A stretch of DNA of 34,349 nt from DATJGF01 sp035495315 (lineage in GTDB: Bacteria > Verrucomicrobiota > Verrucomicrobiia > Limisphaerales > UBA8199), in the NCBI GenBank assembly GCA_035495315.1, contig DATJGF010000003.1:1-34349 (forward strand), in the 5' to 3' direction. Position 1 is the first letter of the stretch. The number at the start of each line of letters is the position of its first letter. The translations under genes and the position numbers were made by a program. Of the stretch, positions 7,830-16,575 are shown piece by piece. Under the pieces are notes generated by a model. The model saw only the letters and a program-made list of their open reading frames with translations. It was not told the origin of the DNA and did no database searches.

Positions 7830-8126
7830 ATGAACGCTCATTGCTGTCAGACAGCGAAGCGTGGCCGCGACGATGTTGGCCGGCCCGCGTCGCTTTTGCG
7901 CCGTGGCGGAGCGATCGCCGGCTGGATCGTTCCCGGCGTGACCCTGGCGCTTCTTCCGAAGTGCCCCGCCTGCGTCGCGGCCTATGTAGCGCTCGCAACC
8001 GGCCTCGGTATTTCGATCTCCACCGCGGCGCATCTGAGGATGCTGCTGCTGGTATTATGCAGCGCGACGCTGGTCCTGTTTGCATCGCGACGCTTGCGTC
8101 ACCTGAGCGAACTGAGGAAACCCTGA
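7830..8126 (+). CDS. Small CPxC membrane protein
   Basis: The 98-residue protein is placed at the ATG at 7830, which follows an excellent ribosome binding site (AGGAGG). It has two Cys near the N-terminus (MNAHCCQ), a hydrophobic segment at 27-43, the motif LPKCPACVAAYVALATGLG with Cys45 and Cys48 at the start of a second membrane segment, and a third segment at about 71-87. The paired Cys in a membrane helix recall the MerC/MerT-type transporters, but the length and order do not match a known Mer protein. Coupling to the DUF899 gene suggests a joint thiol or metal function. Confidence 0.8.
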   Translation: MNAHCCQTAKRGRDDVGRPASLLRRGGAIAGWIVPGVTLALLPKCPACVAAYVALATGLGISISTAAHLRMLLLVLCSATLVLFASRRLRHLSELRKP

Positions 8127-8298
8127 AATTGCGGCAAGCGATAATCGCGATGGCAAGTCACCGTTGGGAAACGGCGGTCCTTGGACGCCAAAGGAAGACG
8201 CTGCAACAGCCCTAATTTGACGACCTTCATGAGCTGGCCACGCCCACCAGCTTGCCGCGAGTAAAAACTACGGTTTGACCTCGGTTTGCCCTCACTCA

Positions 8299-8739
8299 TC
8301 AACTTGCGCCGGGTGACGCTTTCGCCCGCAGCATTGGACGAAACGCGCCGCGGTAGGCCCAGGCGAGATACAATTCCATCACGAGAACGACAACCCCGGG
8401 AACAATTGTCGCGGGCGCGACGGCAATGTGAAACGTGATAATGCCCACGATAATCGGCGCAAGGAGCGCCAGCGCGAGCGGCACGAACCGGTTGGTGAGG
8501 AGCAATACGGCAATGATTATTTCCGCCGCGGACACCACCGCCATATAGCCGCCTTTCATCAGACCGGTGATGACCGTAAGCATGTCTGGCGGCAAATCTT
8601 TCGGCGCCGGCATGAAGTTCAGGAACCCGTTCAGGCCGAACACGAAGAACATCAGGCCCAACAGAATGCGGACGATGGCGACGACGATACGGCCTGCGCC
8701 CGGCCGCGTTTGCATTGGCTGAGAGGCGGTGTTGCTCAT
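8299..8739 (-). CDS. DoxX family membrane protein
   Basis: A four-helix membrane protein of 146 residues from the ATG at 8739 (MSNTASQPMQTRPGAG). The helices are at about 17-40 (RILLGLMFFVFGLNGFLNFM), 58-80, 83-105 and 108-130. The first helix with the FGLNGFLNF end is typical of DoxX. The family is an uncharacterised quinone- or thiol-related membrane group. An upstream in-frame ATG at 8781 would add 14 residues; neither start has a strong ribosome binding site, and the shorter form looks more like relatives. Confidence 0.85.
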   Translation of the reverse strand: MSNTASQPMQTRPGAGRIVVAIVRILLGLMFFVFGLNGFLNFMPAPKDLPPDMLTVITGLMKGGYMAVVSAAEIIIAVLLLTNRFVPLALALLAPIIVGIITFHIAVAPATIVPGVVVLVMELYLAWAYRGAFRPMLRAKASPGAS

Positions 8740-8834
8740 AAATTGTTCTGCGTTTGCCCAGTGAATGCGTTGATCATCCAAATAATGCAGAACTTTTCTG
8801 GTTCAGTCTTCGCGCCCACCGGTTTTTTGTTTCG

Positions 8835-8850
8835 GTTCCACAGTTGGAAC
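8835..8850. promoter_or_regulatory. Inverted repeat upstream of the DoxX gene
   Basis: GTTCCA at 8835-8840 and TGGAAC at 8845-8850 form a perfect six-base dyad with a four-base spacer, about 100 bases upstream of the DoxX start. It could be an operator. The region 8740-9235 holds no gene that I can support; a 64-residue plus frame at 8900-9094 has no protein-like composition. Confidence 0.35.
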
Positions 8851-9031
8851 GAACAGAGCCGTGCGCTCACGACACGTCCTGTAAAACTTTCGGAATCCGT
8901 TGTTAAGTAACCCACGAAAGGCAATCTCTCAACCGCAACCTTCCGCGTATTTCACGTATTCCGCGGTTCCTGCAACATCGGCAAAACCGATAACCGCGCG
9001 TACCTCCGCAACGCCTACCGCGTCCTCAGGC

Positions 9032-9075
9032 ACAATTGTCGCGTTTTTACAATTAAGTCGCGTTTCTACAATTGT
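9032..9075. repeat. Direct repeats with ACAATTGT ends, possible operator
   Basis: The hexamer ACAATT occurs at 9032, 9049 and 9068, each of the first two followed by GTCGCGTTTTT or AAGTCGCGTTTCT. The outer copies extend to the palindrome ACAATTGT. Spacing of 17 and 19 bases is close to two helical turns. It lies about 160 bases upstream of the protease start, so it may be a regulatory site for that gene. Confidence 0.4.
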
Positions 9076-9235
9076 TCACCGTTGCCACCTTTGACGCTGC
9101 TGGCGGAGAGTCTTCCTATGACCAACATAGATCGCGCAAATAAGCGACTAGATCGAATTCTGGGGAATTGCCGAATCTACAAAATGGTTGGCCTGTTTGG
9201 GCAACAATAACAAAAATCATCATAGGAGAACTATT

Positions 9236-10318
9236 ATGAAGGAGTGGCAGAAAATCATGTCGGGCAGCCTACATAGCTGCGGTTGTTCGTGTTTTATTAT
9301 CCCGCCAAAAGTGCTTGAGCGCCTTTCACGCGATAAGACATTCAAACTGTCCGCCGAGGCGCGCAAGGCCTTCGCAGATACGGCGAAGTTCGACAGGGAA
9401 TGGCGAAAGGTGCGCGAGGCGAAAGCCAAACTCACATTGACAGCGCTCACGACATTGCCAAGCCAAGTGGCCGCCCCGGTGGCTCCTCCCAGCATCACCG
9501 TGTATGACTGCCATAACGGTGTTACGCTGCCGGGCACCCTAGTGTCCAATCCCGGCTCTTCGCCCGACGGGACCGCCAAGCGCGCCTTTGGCGAAACCAA
9601 GGGGGTCGCGAAGTTTTACCGAAGTGTGTTCGGCCGAAACTCGATTGATAACGCGGGCATGGCGCTGCTCTCCTCGATCCATTTCAGTGTCAAGTATAAC
9701 AACGCCTTTTGGAACGGCAGCCAGATGACTTACGGTGATGGGGACGGCAACATCTTCGTAGACTTCACCAAAGCCGACGATGTCATCGGCCACGAACTCA
9801 CCCATGGGGTGACGCAGCACAGCCTCGGCCTTTCTTATGTGAACCAGGCTGGCGGCCTCAACGAGAGCATTTCTGATGTGTTCGGTTCTATGTTCCGTCA
9901 GTGGCAAGCCCATCAGAATGTCAACCAGGCCGATTGGCTGATTGGCAAGGAGATCATGGGGCCCGGCGCGCTGAGCCACGGTTTCACCTGCCTGCGCGAC
10001 ATGTCAAATCCGGCCGCCGCGCATTGTCTGGCGCCGCAACCGACGAATTTCTCGCAGTATCATAATGGCATGGACCCGCACGAAAGCAGCGGCGTTCCAA
10101 ATCTCGCCTTTTACAAAGCCGCGATGGCGATTGGCGGGAAAAGCTGGTTGATTGCCGGCAAGATCTGGTACCAGGCCTTGACCGGTTTCGGACCGAGTCC
10201 TAATATGACGATGAAGGTGTTTGCTAATCGGACCCGTTCCCTGGCGGCCACACTCTTCCCGTCCAAACCGGCAGTGAAACATGCGGTCAACAATGCCTGG
10301 ACTGCGGTGGGCCTGTAA
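9236..10318 (+). CDS. Protealysin-like M4 metalloprotease
   Basis: The start is the ATG at 9236, preceded by AGGAGA. The 360-residue protein has a short propeptide with no signal peptide and the Cys-rich start SLHSCGCSCFIIPPKVLERL, which carries the 'PPxxL' feature of protealysin-type precursors. The peptidase domain has the zinc site HELTH (His186, Glu187, His190) and the third ligand Glu210 in the following NESISD. A C-terminal DPHESSGVPNLAFY segment holds the catalytic His. The lack of a leader suggests cytoplasmic location or nonclassical export, as for Serratia protealysin. The gene directly downstream resembles emfourin, the known protein inhibitor of that protease. The fold is thermolysin-like; the substrate is unknown. 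Confidence 0.92.
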   Translation: MKEWQKIMSGSLHSCGCSCFIIPPKVLERLSRDKTFKLSAEARKAFADTAKFDREWRKVREAKAKLTLTALTTLPSQVAAPVAPPSITVYDCHNGVTLPGTLVSNPGSSPDGTAKRAFGETKGVAKFYRSVFGRNSIDNAGMALLSSIHFSVKYNNAFWNGSQMTYGDGDGNIFVDFTKADDVIGHELTHGVTQHSLGLSYVNQAGGLNESISDVFGSMFRQWQAHQNVNQADWLIGKEIMGPGALSHGFTCLRDMSNPAAAHCLAPQPTNFSQYHNGMDPHESSGVPNLAFYKAAMAIGGKSWLIAGKIWYQALTGFGPSPNMTMKVFANRTRSLAATLFPSKPAVKHAVNNAWTAVGL

Positions 10319-10334
10319 GGGGGACGCCAATAAT

Positions 10335-10622
10335 ATGGCAAAAGTGCAAGTGGAGCGAATCGGCGGGCTGGCGGGCTTCGGCGGAGCCCGCTCGCGCGTT
10401 CGGAGCCGGGGGGAGATCGAGTGGACGGACGTCTCCCCCGCCGACCAACAAGCGCTCGATTCCTTGTTCCAGTCACCCGGCAATGCCAAGCCGTCTCAGG
10501 TGCGGGATGGTTTTCGATACCGAATCACCCGGACCACGGCCAAAGGGCTTCAAACCATTGAAGCGCCCGAAGAGGCCGTGCCCATGGCGCTCCGGCAATC
10601 GGTCAAAGACGAGATCGTTTAG
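10335..10622 (+). CDS. Emfourin-like protease inhibitor
   Basis: The 95-residue protein starts 16 bases after the protease stop. It opens MAKVQVERIGGLAGFGG, followed by a charged middle, an aromatic FRYRIT strand, and a helical end (PMALRQSVKDEIV). That matches the emfourin pattern (an 'RxGG-x-AG' strand and a terminal helix) reported for the inhibitor encoded next to protealysin. The likely role is binding and holding the adjacent M4 protease inactive in the cytoplasm. The assignment rests on gene order and short motif likeness; it has no other recognisable domain. Confidence 0.75.
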   Translation: MAKVQVERIGGLAGFGGARSRVRSRGEIEWTDVSPADQQALDSLFQSPGNAKPSQVRDGFRYRITRTTAKGLQTIEAPEEAVPMALRQSVKDEIV

Positions 10623-10850
10623 CTTCGGGCCAGGTGCCGCGAACAATCGCATCGGCTGAGTATCCAACGGCTCCAGCGGGCGCCCTCAGACAATGAAAAC
10701 CGTGAGTTCTTTAACGGACTGGTAGCCGATGCCAAGGCCGGCGCTTTACCTGATTTTCAGATTTGAAATTTCAAAGCGATTTACGATTGCGAGAACCGCT
10801 AATCCGGGTGATTGACCGCTAATTCGCCGGGCTTCGTTATGGTAAGAACT

Positions 10851-11639
10851 TCACTGGTTCTCCAGCGTGACGGTCTTGCTTCGATCGATTCGGATAGCGC
10901 CGTTGACACTCGATAGTTTGATTGCCGGGCCGCCTTTGCCGAGCTTGCCGTCAAGGTTGTGTCCGACCGGAAACTGTTTTTTCGTTTCCAAAGAGAAATC
11001 GGTGCTGATGCCGCCGTTGACGGAGTTGACGGAAATATCGGCATCGGTTTCGGCCGGCACAGCGACAGTGACGTTGCCGTTCACCGATTTAAGCAAGACC
11101 GCACTTTTTACCGCGGCAAAACTGGCTTTGAGCGCGCCATTCACGGTGGATAGATTCACTTCACCTATCAACCCGCTGGCAGTGACCGGACCGTTGACTG
11201 AACTAGCTTCCACATTGCCGCCGACATTTTCAATTTCGACCCCACCGTTGACTGCGCTGATCTTAGCCAGGTTGCTTTGTCTGGGCACGGTGAGGGTGTA
11301 GTCCACGGTTACGGAGTTGTTCTTTTGTTTTTTCGAATCGGGGTGCTTCGTCTTGATGCGGATACGGTCGGGCTTGGCGTCGATCTCAATTTGGACCTCA
11401 TCCAGGTGTTCCTGTTTTTTGGCGCGTTTCACGGCGTCGACTTTAACCTCATCGCGATCCCAGGTTTGGATATGGACATTCCCGTTGACGTTCTCCAATG
11501 AGATCTTACCCGTCTTATCCAACGGATATTCCTTGTGGAATTCTTCGCGGAGTTCCTGACCGGCGTAACCGGCCAGTGCGCCGAGCAACAGAGCGACCGA
11601 TAATAACGACGACGCGGTCTGGAAGTATTTGGTGTTCAT
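10851..11639 (-). CDS. DUF4097 family secreted beta-repeat protein
   Basis: The 262-residue protein has a signal peptide (LLSVALLLGALAGYAGQ) and then a DUF4097-type beta-solenoid repeat. The motif VNGxV/I returns about every 20 residues (VNGNVHIQTWD, VNGGVEIENVGGNVEASSVN, VNGALKASF, VNGNVTVAVP, VNGGISTDF, VNGAIRID). These proteins are usually exported and occur near anti-sigma or envelope-stress genes; function is unproven. It is read in the same direction as the efflux operon but is separated from it by over 300 bases and a palindromic element, so it is probably a separate transcript. Confidence 0.85.
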   Translation of the reverse strand: MNTKYFQTASSLLSVALLLGALAGYAGQELREEFHKEYPLDKTGKISLENVNGNVHIQTWDRDEVKVDAVKRAKKQEHLDEVQIEIDAKPDRIRIKTKHPDSKKQKNNSVTVDYTLTVPRQSNLAKISAVNGGVEIENVGGNVEASSVNGPVTASGLIGEVNLSTVNGALKASFAAVKSAVLLKSVNGNVTVAVPAETDADISVNSVNGGISTDFSLETKKQFPVGHNLDGKLGKGGPAIKLSSVNGAIRIDRSKTVTLENQ

Positions 11640-11707
11640 AGTGGCACTGCCTTCTCTTGTAAGCGCAAATTAGAACTCATCTCATAACCCCGAAACAGCC
11701 TTTCTTT

Positions 11708-11783
11708 GGTAGGGACGGCTCGCCGAGCCGTGCGCTTTCCTACACAAAAACGGGCCCGGTCCGCTCAGCGAGCCGGTCCTACC
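11708..11783. repeat. Interspersed palindromic element
   Basis: An imperfect inverted repeat: GGTAGGGACGGCTCGCCGAGC at the left end and its near complement ending CCTACC at 11783, differing at 3 of 21 positions. It lies between the DUF4097 gene and the efflux operon. It belongs with the longer GC-rich palindromes at 22263 and 25823 as a class of intergenic repeats in this genome, though the sequences differ. Confidence 0.6.
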
Positions 11784-11966
11784 ATTTACGAGATTGGATG
11801 GTACACAGTTTATCCTTGATAGCGCAATGTTACGATGGGATCGACTTTTGCCGCGCACGGCGAAGGGGTCAAACCGTTGGTTTTGGCTCTTTGGAAGCGA
11901 GCTCGCATCAGCGTTTCATCAGCGCCAATCATAGTAACCCGCAAATCGAAGTTAGCCGAGCTCCTG

Positions 11967-13403
11967 CTAATGAAAAGCGACTGGCTTCTGTTCATCCCGC
12001 CAACCGCCCCCGAGAGTTTTGTAGAGGGTGACGACGGCGAGCAGTTGATCGCGTTGGGTGCGCGCCAGATTGAGTTCGGCAGGGAAGAGTTGCTGCTGAG
12101 CTTCCAAAACTTCGTAATAATCAGCTTTGCCAGCCACATACCGCTCCGTTGAAAGCTTTACCGCCGATTCCAATGCGGTTACTTCGTTTGCCAGATGTTG
12201 TCGCATTTCCGCCAGTTGTTCCCGCGAAACCAGCGCGTCTGAAACTTCCCGAAACGCGTTCAGGATGGTCTGGCGGTATTGGAGCTCGAATTCGTTCCGT
12301 GCGGCTTTGGTCTGACGGTACTGGCCCACCAGGCGGCCGCCCTCGAAAAGTGGACCCATTCCTTCCGCGGCAATTCCCCAGGCGTTTGCGGTGCCCAACG
12401 TAAAGCCCGACAATTCAGGACTGACCTTTCCCAGCAGAGCCGTCAGACCGATTTTGGGGAAGAACTCCGCCACAGATTGGCCGACCTGCGCGTTGGCCGA
12501 GCGCAGGAGTTGTTCGGCCTGCCGGATGTCGGGGCGGCGTTCCAGCAGGTCGGATGGTAACCCGGACGGTATTTCAGGTACCTCTTGGCTGAGCAGCGGC
12601 GACGGGCGCTGGATTGGCCCCGGGTTCCGGCCCAAGAGCATGCAGAGTTGGTTTTCAGTGGCTGAAATGCGCTGGCGAATCGCAGGGACAGCCGCAGCCG
12701 CATCGTCCAGCGCCGCTTCGGCTCGGGCGGATTGCAGGGCCGAGGCGGTACCCCCATTCACGCGTTGGCTGAAGATTCTTAGACTTTCGCCGAAGGAATT
12801 GGTCGTAGTGCTCGCAATCACCAGCTCCTGGTCCAATTCCAGCAGTTGAAAATAGGCTGCCGCTACATCACTCAGGAGTGTCAATCGGACCCCACGCCGC
12901 GCCTCCTCTGAGGCGAGGAATTGTGCCTTGGCCGATTCGTTTAAACGACGGACGCGTCCCCAAAGGTCCACTTCCCAGAACGCGTTCAGTGTAGCGATCG
13001 CCGAATTGACAGTAGTGCCGTTGTCGGGGAATCCCGTTCCGAACACGTAATTTCGTCCGCGGCTGACAGTGCCGTTGTAGGTGACGCTGGGAATGAACTG
13101 TGAGCGTGCTTGCATGGCCAGCGCCCGAGCCTGCTCAACCCGCGCCATGGCGATGCTCAGATCATAATTGTTGGTGAAGGCTTCCTGAATGAGCGCTCGC
13201 AATGTGTCGTCCTTGTAAACCTCCCACCAGGCGAGATCGGAATAGGCGAGGTTTGGGAGTTGGTTCTCGCTTCGAAAAGCCGCAGGCGACTCAATGACTG
13301 GACGTTTATAATTTGGACCGACGGCGCAGCCAGAAAGCAAGGCAAAACTCCCGAACAGCGTGACGGCGTTTTGCCAGTGGCTCCATGGCGAATCGCTGCT
13401 CAT
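11967..13403 (-). CDS. Outer-membrane efflux channel (OprM/NodT family)
   Basis: The 478-residue protein starts with a lipoprotein signal peptide with lipobox LLSGC (Cys26), then GPNYKRPVIESP, the standard opening of OprM/NodT channels. Two repeated outer-membrane efflux domains follow: DLSIAMARVEQARALAMQAR with the coiled-coil helices, then a second half with PDIRQAEQLLRSANAQVGQS. The channel spans the outer membrane as a trimer and pairs with the pump and adaptor encoded just upstream. Its start overlaps the pump stop by four bases (ATGA), indicating translational coupling. Confidence 0.95.
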   Translation of the reverse strand: MSSDSPWSHWQNAVTLFGSFALLSGCAVGPNYKRPVIESPAAFRSENQLPNLAYSDLAWWEVYKDDTLRALIQEAFTNNYDLSIAMARVEQARALAMQARSQFIPSVTYNGTVSRGRNYVFGTGFPDNGTTVNSAIATLNAFWEVDLWGRVRRLNESAKAQFLASEEARRGVRLTLLSDVAAAYFQLLELDQELVIASTTTNSFGESLRIFSQRVNGGTASALQSARAEAALDDAAAAVPAIRQRISATENQLCMLLGRNPGPIQRPSPLLSQEVPEIPSGLPSDLLERRPDIRQAEQLLRSANAQVGQSVAEFFPKIGLTALLGKVSPELSGFTLGTANAWGIAAEGMGPLFEGGRLVGQYRQTKAARNEFELQYRQTILNAFREVSDALVSREQLAEMRQHLANEVTALESAVKLSTERYVAGKADYYEVLEAQQQLFPAELNLARTQRDQLLAVVTLYKTLGGGWRDEQKPVAFH

Positions 13404-16400
13404 ACCGCGCCTTCCGCGGGCGTTTCTCCGCCTGGTGCTGCAGCAACTTCTTCTCTTTCACGAGGAGCGCGCGCCAAGCGCTCCACGACATAGAAGGTGA
13501 CCGGGATCAAGCAGACCGCGACACAGGTCGCGGCCAACATTCCTCCAATGACAATCGTGCCGATAATGCGGCGAGCGACAGCTCCGGAACCAGAGGCGAT
13601 GGCCAAAGGCAGAGTTCCAAGGATGAAAGCGAAGGAGGTCATCAGAATGGGCCGCAAGCGCGTGCGTGCGCCGGTAAGCGCGGCCTCGATCAGCGGCTTG
13701 CCCTTTTCGTATTCAAGGCGCGCAAATTCGACGATCAGAATGGCGTTTTTAGCCGCTAATCCGATAAGCATCACCAGGCCAATCTGGGCGAAGATATTGT
13801 TGACCATCTGCCGGGACCAGAGGGCGACAAATGCGCCAAATACGGCAATAGGCGTCCCCAGCAGCACGCTGAAGGGCAGGCTCCAGCTTTCATACAACGC
13901 CGCCAGAATCAGAAAGACAAACAGGAACGAGAGACCGAAAATCGCTATGGGCGGAACCCCTTGCTCGGCTTTCTTCTCCTGAAAGGAGATGCCGAGGTAG
14001 TCGTACCCCATCTCGGGCGGCATGGTTTGTGCAAATACTTCCTCCAAGGCTTTGTTGGCTTGCGCCGAACTATAACCGGATGCGGCCGAACCGTTGATTT
14101 GTGCGCTGCGGTAAAGATTATAGCGCATCGTAAACTCCGGTCCCGAGATCGATTTGGTCGAGGTGAGAGCGGCCAGCGGGACAGCTTCGCCGTCGTGGTT
14201 GCGGACGTAAAACAAACCCAGGTTCTCGGCTTTGGTTCGGTAATCGCCCTCGGCCTGTACGTAGACCTGCCACTGCCGGCCGAAGCGGTTGAAATAATCG
14301 ATGAAGTATCCTCCCATAAACGCCTGCAAAGTTTTGTAAACCTCAGGGAGTTCGACGCCTTCTTTTAGAGCCTTGTCTCGGTCCACATTCACATAAAGCT
14401 GTGGAACAATCGGCAGGAAGGTCGTGTTCAGGCTGCCAATTTCCGGCCGCTTCCGCGCGGCTTCCATGAATTTACTGACATTCGCGGCTAAGAACGGAAT
14501 GTCTTTCCCTGCTCGATCCTCGAGCACGAACGTAAAGCCGCCGGCTGTGCCCACACCTTGGATTGCCGGCGGTGGAAAGGCGAATGCGATGGCGCCCGGA
14601 AGGCGAGACAGTTTTTGGCTTAGCTGTGCTTTGATTGCTTGATAGCGCTCTTCCGGTTTGGTCCGTTCGCTCCAGTCCTTTAACGCGACCCAGATGGACG
14701 CGCTGTAAGTGTTGCGCGAAAAGCTCAGGAGACTAAAGCCCGCGACGGTGGTGCAGCTCTCGACCCCTGGCGTTGCAAGCGTCATCTCCTCGACTTGTTT
14801 GCAAATTGAGACTGTCCGGTCCAAAGAAGCGGCAAATGGAAGCTGAACGTTGACATACAAATATCCCTGGTCCTCTTCCGGAAGGAAGCCTGTGGGGAGC
14901 TTCTTGCCAAACAGGCCGGCACCCATCGCGATGACCACAAGGAAGATCAGGCTGAATGCCGACTTGTGGATCAGTGCGCGGCAGGTGCCAACGTAGCCAT
15001 CGGTTAGCCGCGCGTAAGCACGATTAAATTTATCGAAAAACCAAGCTAAGGGACCTTTGGACTTGTGGCCGTCTTTCGGTTTCAGAAGGAGGGCCGAAAG
15101 CGCCGGACTAAGTGTAAGCGCATTAAAAGCCGAGATCAGGACCGAGATGGCGATCGTGACCGCAAACTGCTGATACAATCGGCCGGTTATGCCGGGAATG
15201 AACACGGTGGGAAGGAAGACCGCAGACAGAATGATAGCAATCGCGACGACCGGACCTGAAACTTCCTCCATTGCTTTGAGGGTGGCTGCTTTGGGCGACA
15301 TCCCCTCTTCGATGTGGTGTTCCACTGCTTCCACTACAACAATCGCATCGTCCACCACCAGGCCGATGGCGAGTACCAGACCAAAGAGAGACAGTGTGTT
15401 GATCGAGAAGCCCAACAGAGGAAAAACGGCGAACGTTCCAATCAGCGAAACCGGAACAGCCAGGAGTGGAATCAGCGCTGTCCGCCATCCTTGCAGAAAC
15501 AGGAACACCACCAGCATCACCAGCGCCAGCGCCTCCCAAAACGTTTTGCCGATCTCACGGATTCCTTCGGTGACCGACTTGGTGGTATCGATGGGAATTT
15601 GATAATCCAAATCCGTGGGAAAGCGTTGCTTCAATTGGGCCATAAGCCGCTCAACGCCTTTTGCGGCTTCAATCGCATTAGAGCCAGGTAATTGATAGAG
15701 CGCGAGGACCGCGGTGGGCTGCTTGTTGAAGCGGCCCACGATATCGTAATCTGCCGCGCCCAATTCAATCCGGGCCACGTCCTTCAATCGCACGATTGAA
15801 CCGTTGGGAGTTGCCCGAACGACGATATCGGCGAACTCGTCCTCCGAGACGAGGCGGCCCTGTGCGCGCACTGTGTAGGTGAATTCCTGGGGCGGGCTGG
15901 GCCGGCCGCCCAGCTTGCCGGCCGGGTTGACGGCATTTTGCCCACCGATCGCATTGATGATCTCCGGTACGGTGATATTGAGTTTGGCCAATTGATCCGG
16001 CTTAACCCAAACGCGCATGGCGTACTGGCCCGCGCCAAATATCTGCACCTGCGAGATCCCATAGGCGCGGCTTAAAGGGTCGCTCAGATTGATATAAGCG
16101 TAGTTGGCCAAAAACTCAGCCGTGCGCGTGCCCTTAGGTGAGTTGAGCGAAATAAGCATTAACGGTGCGGACAGAGACTTTTGGACGGTGACGCCAAAGT
16201 TGCGCACATCGGCCGGCAGTTGCGATTCGGCCTGGGCGAAGCGCAGCTGAGTCAACACATGGTCAATGTTCGGATCGGTCGCGAGGTCAAAATTCACAAA
16301 CATCCGCATCAAGCCGTTGTTGGCGTTGATGGAATACATGTAATTCATGTTGTCCACGCCGCTCATTTGCTGCTCGATGGGCGTAGCTACTGATTGCTCG

Positions 16401-16570
16401 ATGGTCTGGGCATCGGCGCCCACATAATTGGCCTGGATGAAGATCTCGGGAGGAACCACCTTTGGAAATTGCGCGATGGGGAGCCCGAACAACGTCACCA
16501 GGCCGACAATCACCATGATGATCGAGATCACCATGGCCACAATTGGACGATTGATGAAGAATTTGGACAT
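13400..16570 (-). CDS. RND multidrug efflux pump (HAE-1/AcrB family)
   Basis: The 1056-residue inner-membrane pump starts MSKFFINRPIVAMVISI, as HAE-1 pumps do. The proton-relay aspartates are present in GLVLAIGLVVDDAIVVVEAV and the relay lysine in GLAAKNAILIVEFA. Periplasmic porter domains follow TM1 and TM7 (SVATPIEQQMSGVDNMNYM, then the PEEDQGYLYVNVQLP segment). It uses proton flux to expel hydrophobic and amphiphilic compounds in a tripartite complex; the substrate cannot be read from the sequence. It starts five bases after the adaptor stop. No regulator adjoins the operon. Confidence 0.97.
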   Translation of the reverse strand: MSKFFINRPIVAMVISIIMVIVGLVTLFGLPIAQFPKVVPPEIFIQANYVGADAQTIEQSVATPIEQQMSGVDNMNYMYSINANNGLMRMFVNFDLATDPNIDHVLTQLRFAQAESQLPADVRNFGVTVQKSLSAPLMLISLNSPKGTRTAEFLANYAYINLSDPLSRAYGISQVQIFGAGQYAMRVWVKPDQLAKLNITVPEIINAIGGQNAVNPAGKLGGRPSPPQEFTYTVRAQGRLVSEDEFADIVVRATPNGSIVRLKDVARIELGAADYDIVGRFNKQPTAVLALYQLPGSNAIEAAKGVERLMAQLKQRFPTDLDYQIPIDTTKSVTEGIREIGKTFWEALALVMLVVFLFLQGWRTALIPLLAVPVSLIGTFAVFPLLGFSINTLSLFGLVLAIGLVVDDAIVVVEAVEHHIEEGMSPKAATLKAMEEVSGPVVAIAIILSAVFLPTVFIPGITGRLYQQFAVTIAISVLISAFNALTLSPALSALLLKPKDGHKSKGPLAWFFDKFNRAYARLTDGYVGTCRALIHKSAFSLIFLVVIAMGAGLFGKKLPTGFLPEEDQGYLYVNVQLPFAASLDRTVSICKQVEEMTLATPGVESCTTVAGFSLLSFSRNTYSASIWVALKDWSERTKPEERYQAIKAQLSQKLSRLPGAIAFAFPPPAIQGVGTAGGFTFVLEDRAGKDIPFLAANVSKFMEAARKRPEIGSLNTTFLPIVPQLYVNVDRDKALKEGVELPEVYKTLQAFMGGYFIDYFNRFGRQWQVYVQAEGDYRTKAENLGLFYVRNHDGEAVPLAALTSTKSISGPEFTMRYNLYRSAQINGSAASGYSSAQANKALEEVFAQTMPPEMGYDYLGISFQEKKAEQGVPPIAIFGLSFLFVFLILAALYESWSLPFSVLLGTPIAVFGAFVALWSRQMVNNIFAQIGLVMLIGLAAKNAILIVEFARLEYEKGKPLIEAALTGARTRLRPILMTSFAFILGTLPLAIASGSGAVARRIIGTIVIGGMLAATCVAVCLIPVTFYVVERLARAPREREEVAAAPGGETPAEGAV

Positions 16571-16575
16571 GGTTG

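Noticed and set aside
8900..9094. Plus-strand frame of 64 codons between the DoxX and protease genes
   Set aside because: Ser/Thr/Ala/Pro-rich composition without structure, no ribosome binding site, and it runs through the ACAATT repeats.
15123..15539. Extra small frames inside the RND pump gene
   Set aside because: They are out-of-frame shadows of a complete, motif-verified pump of normal length.
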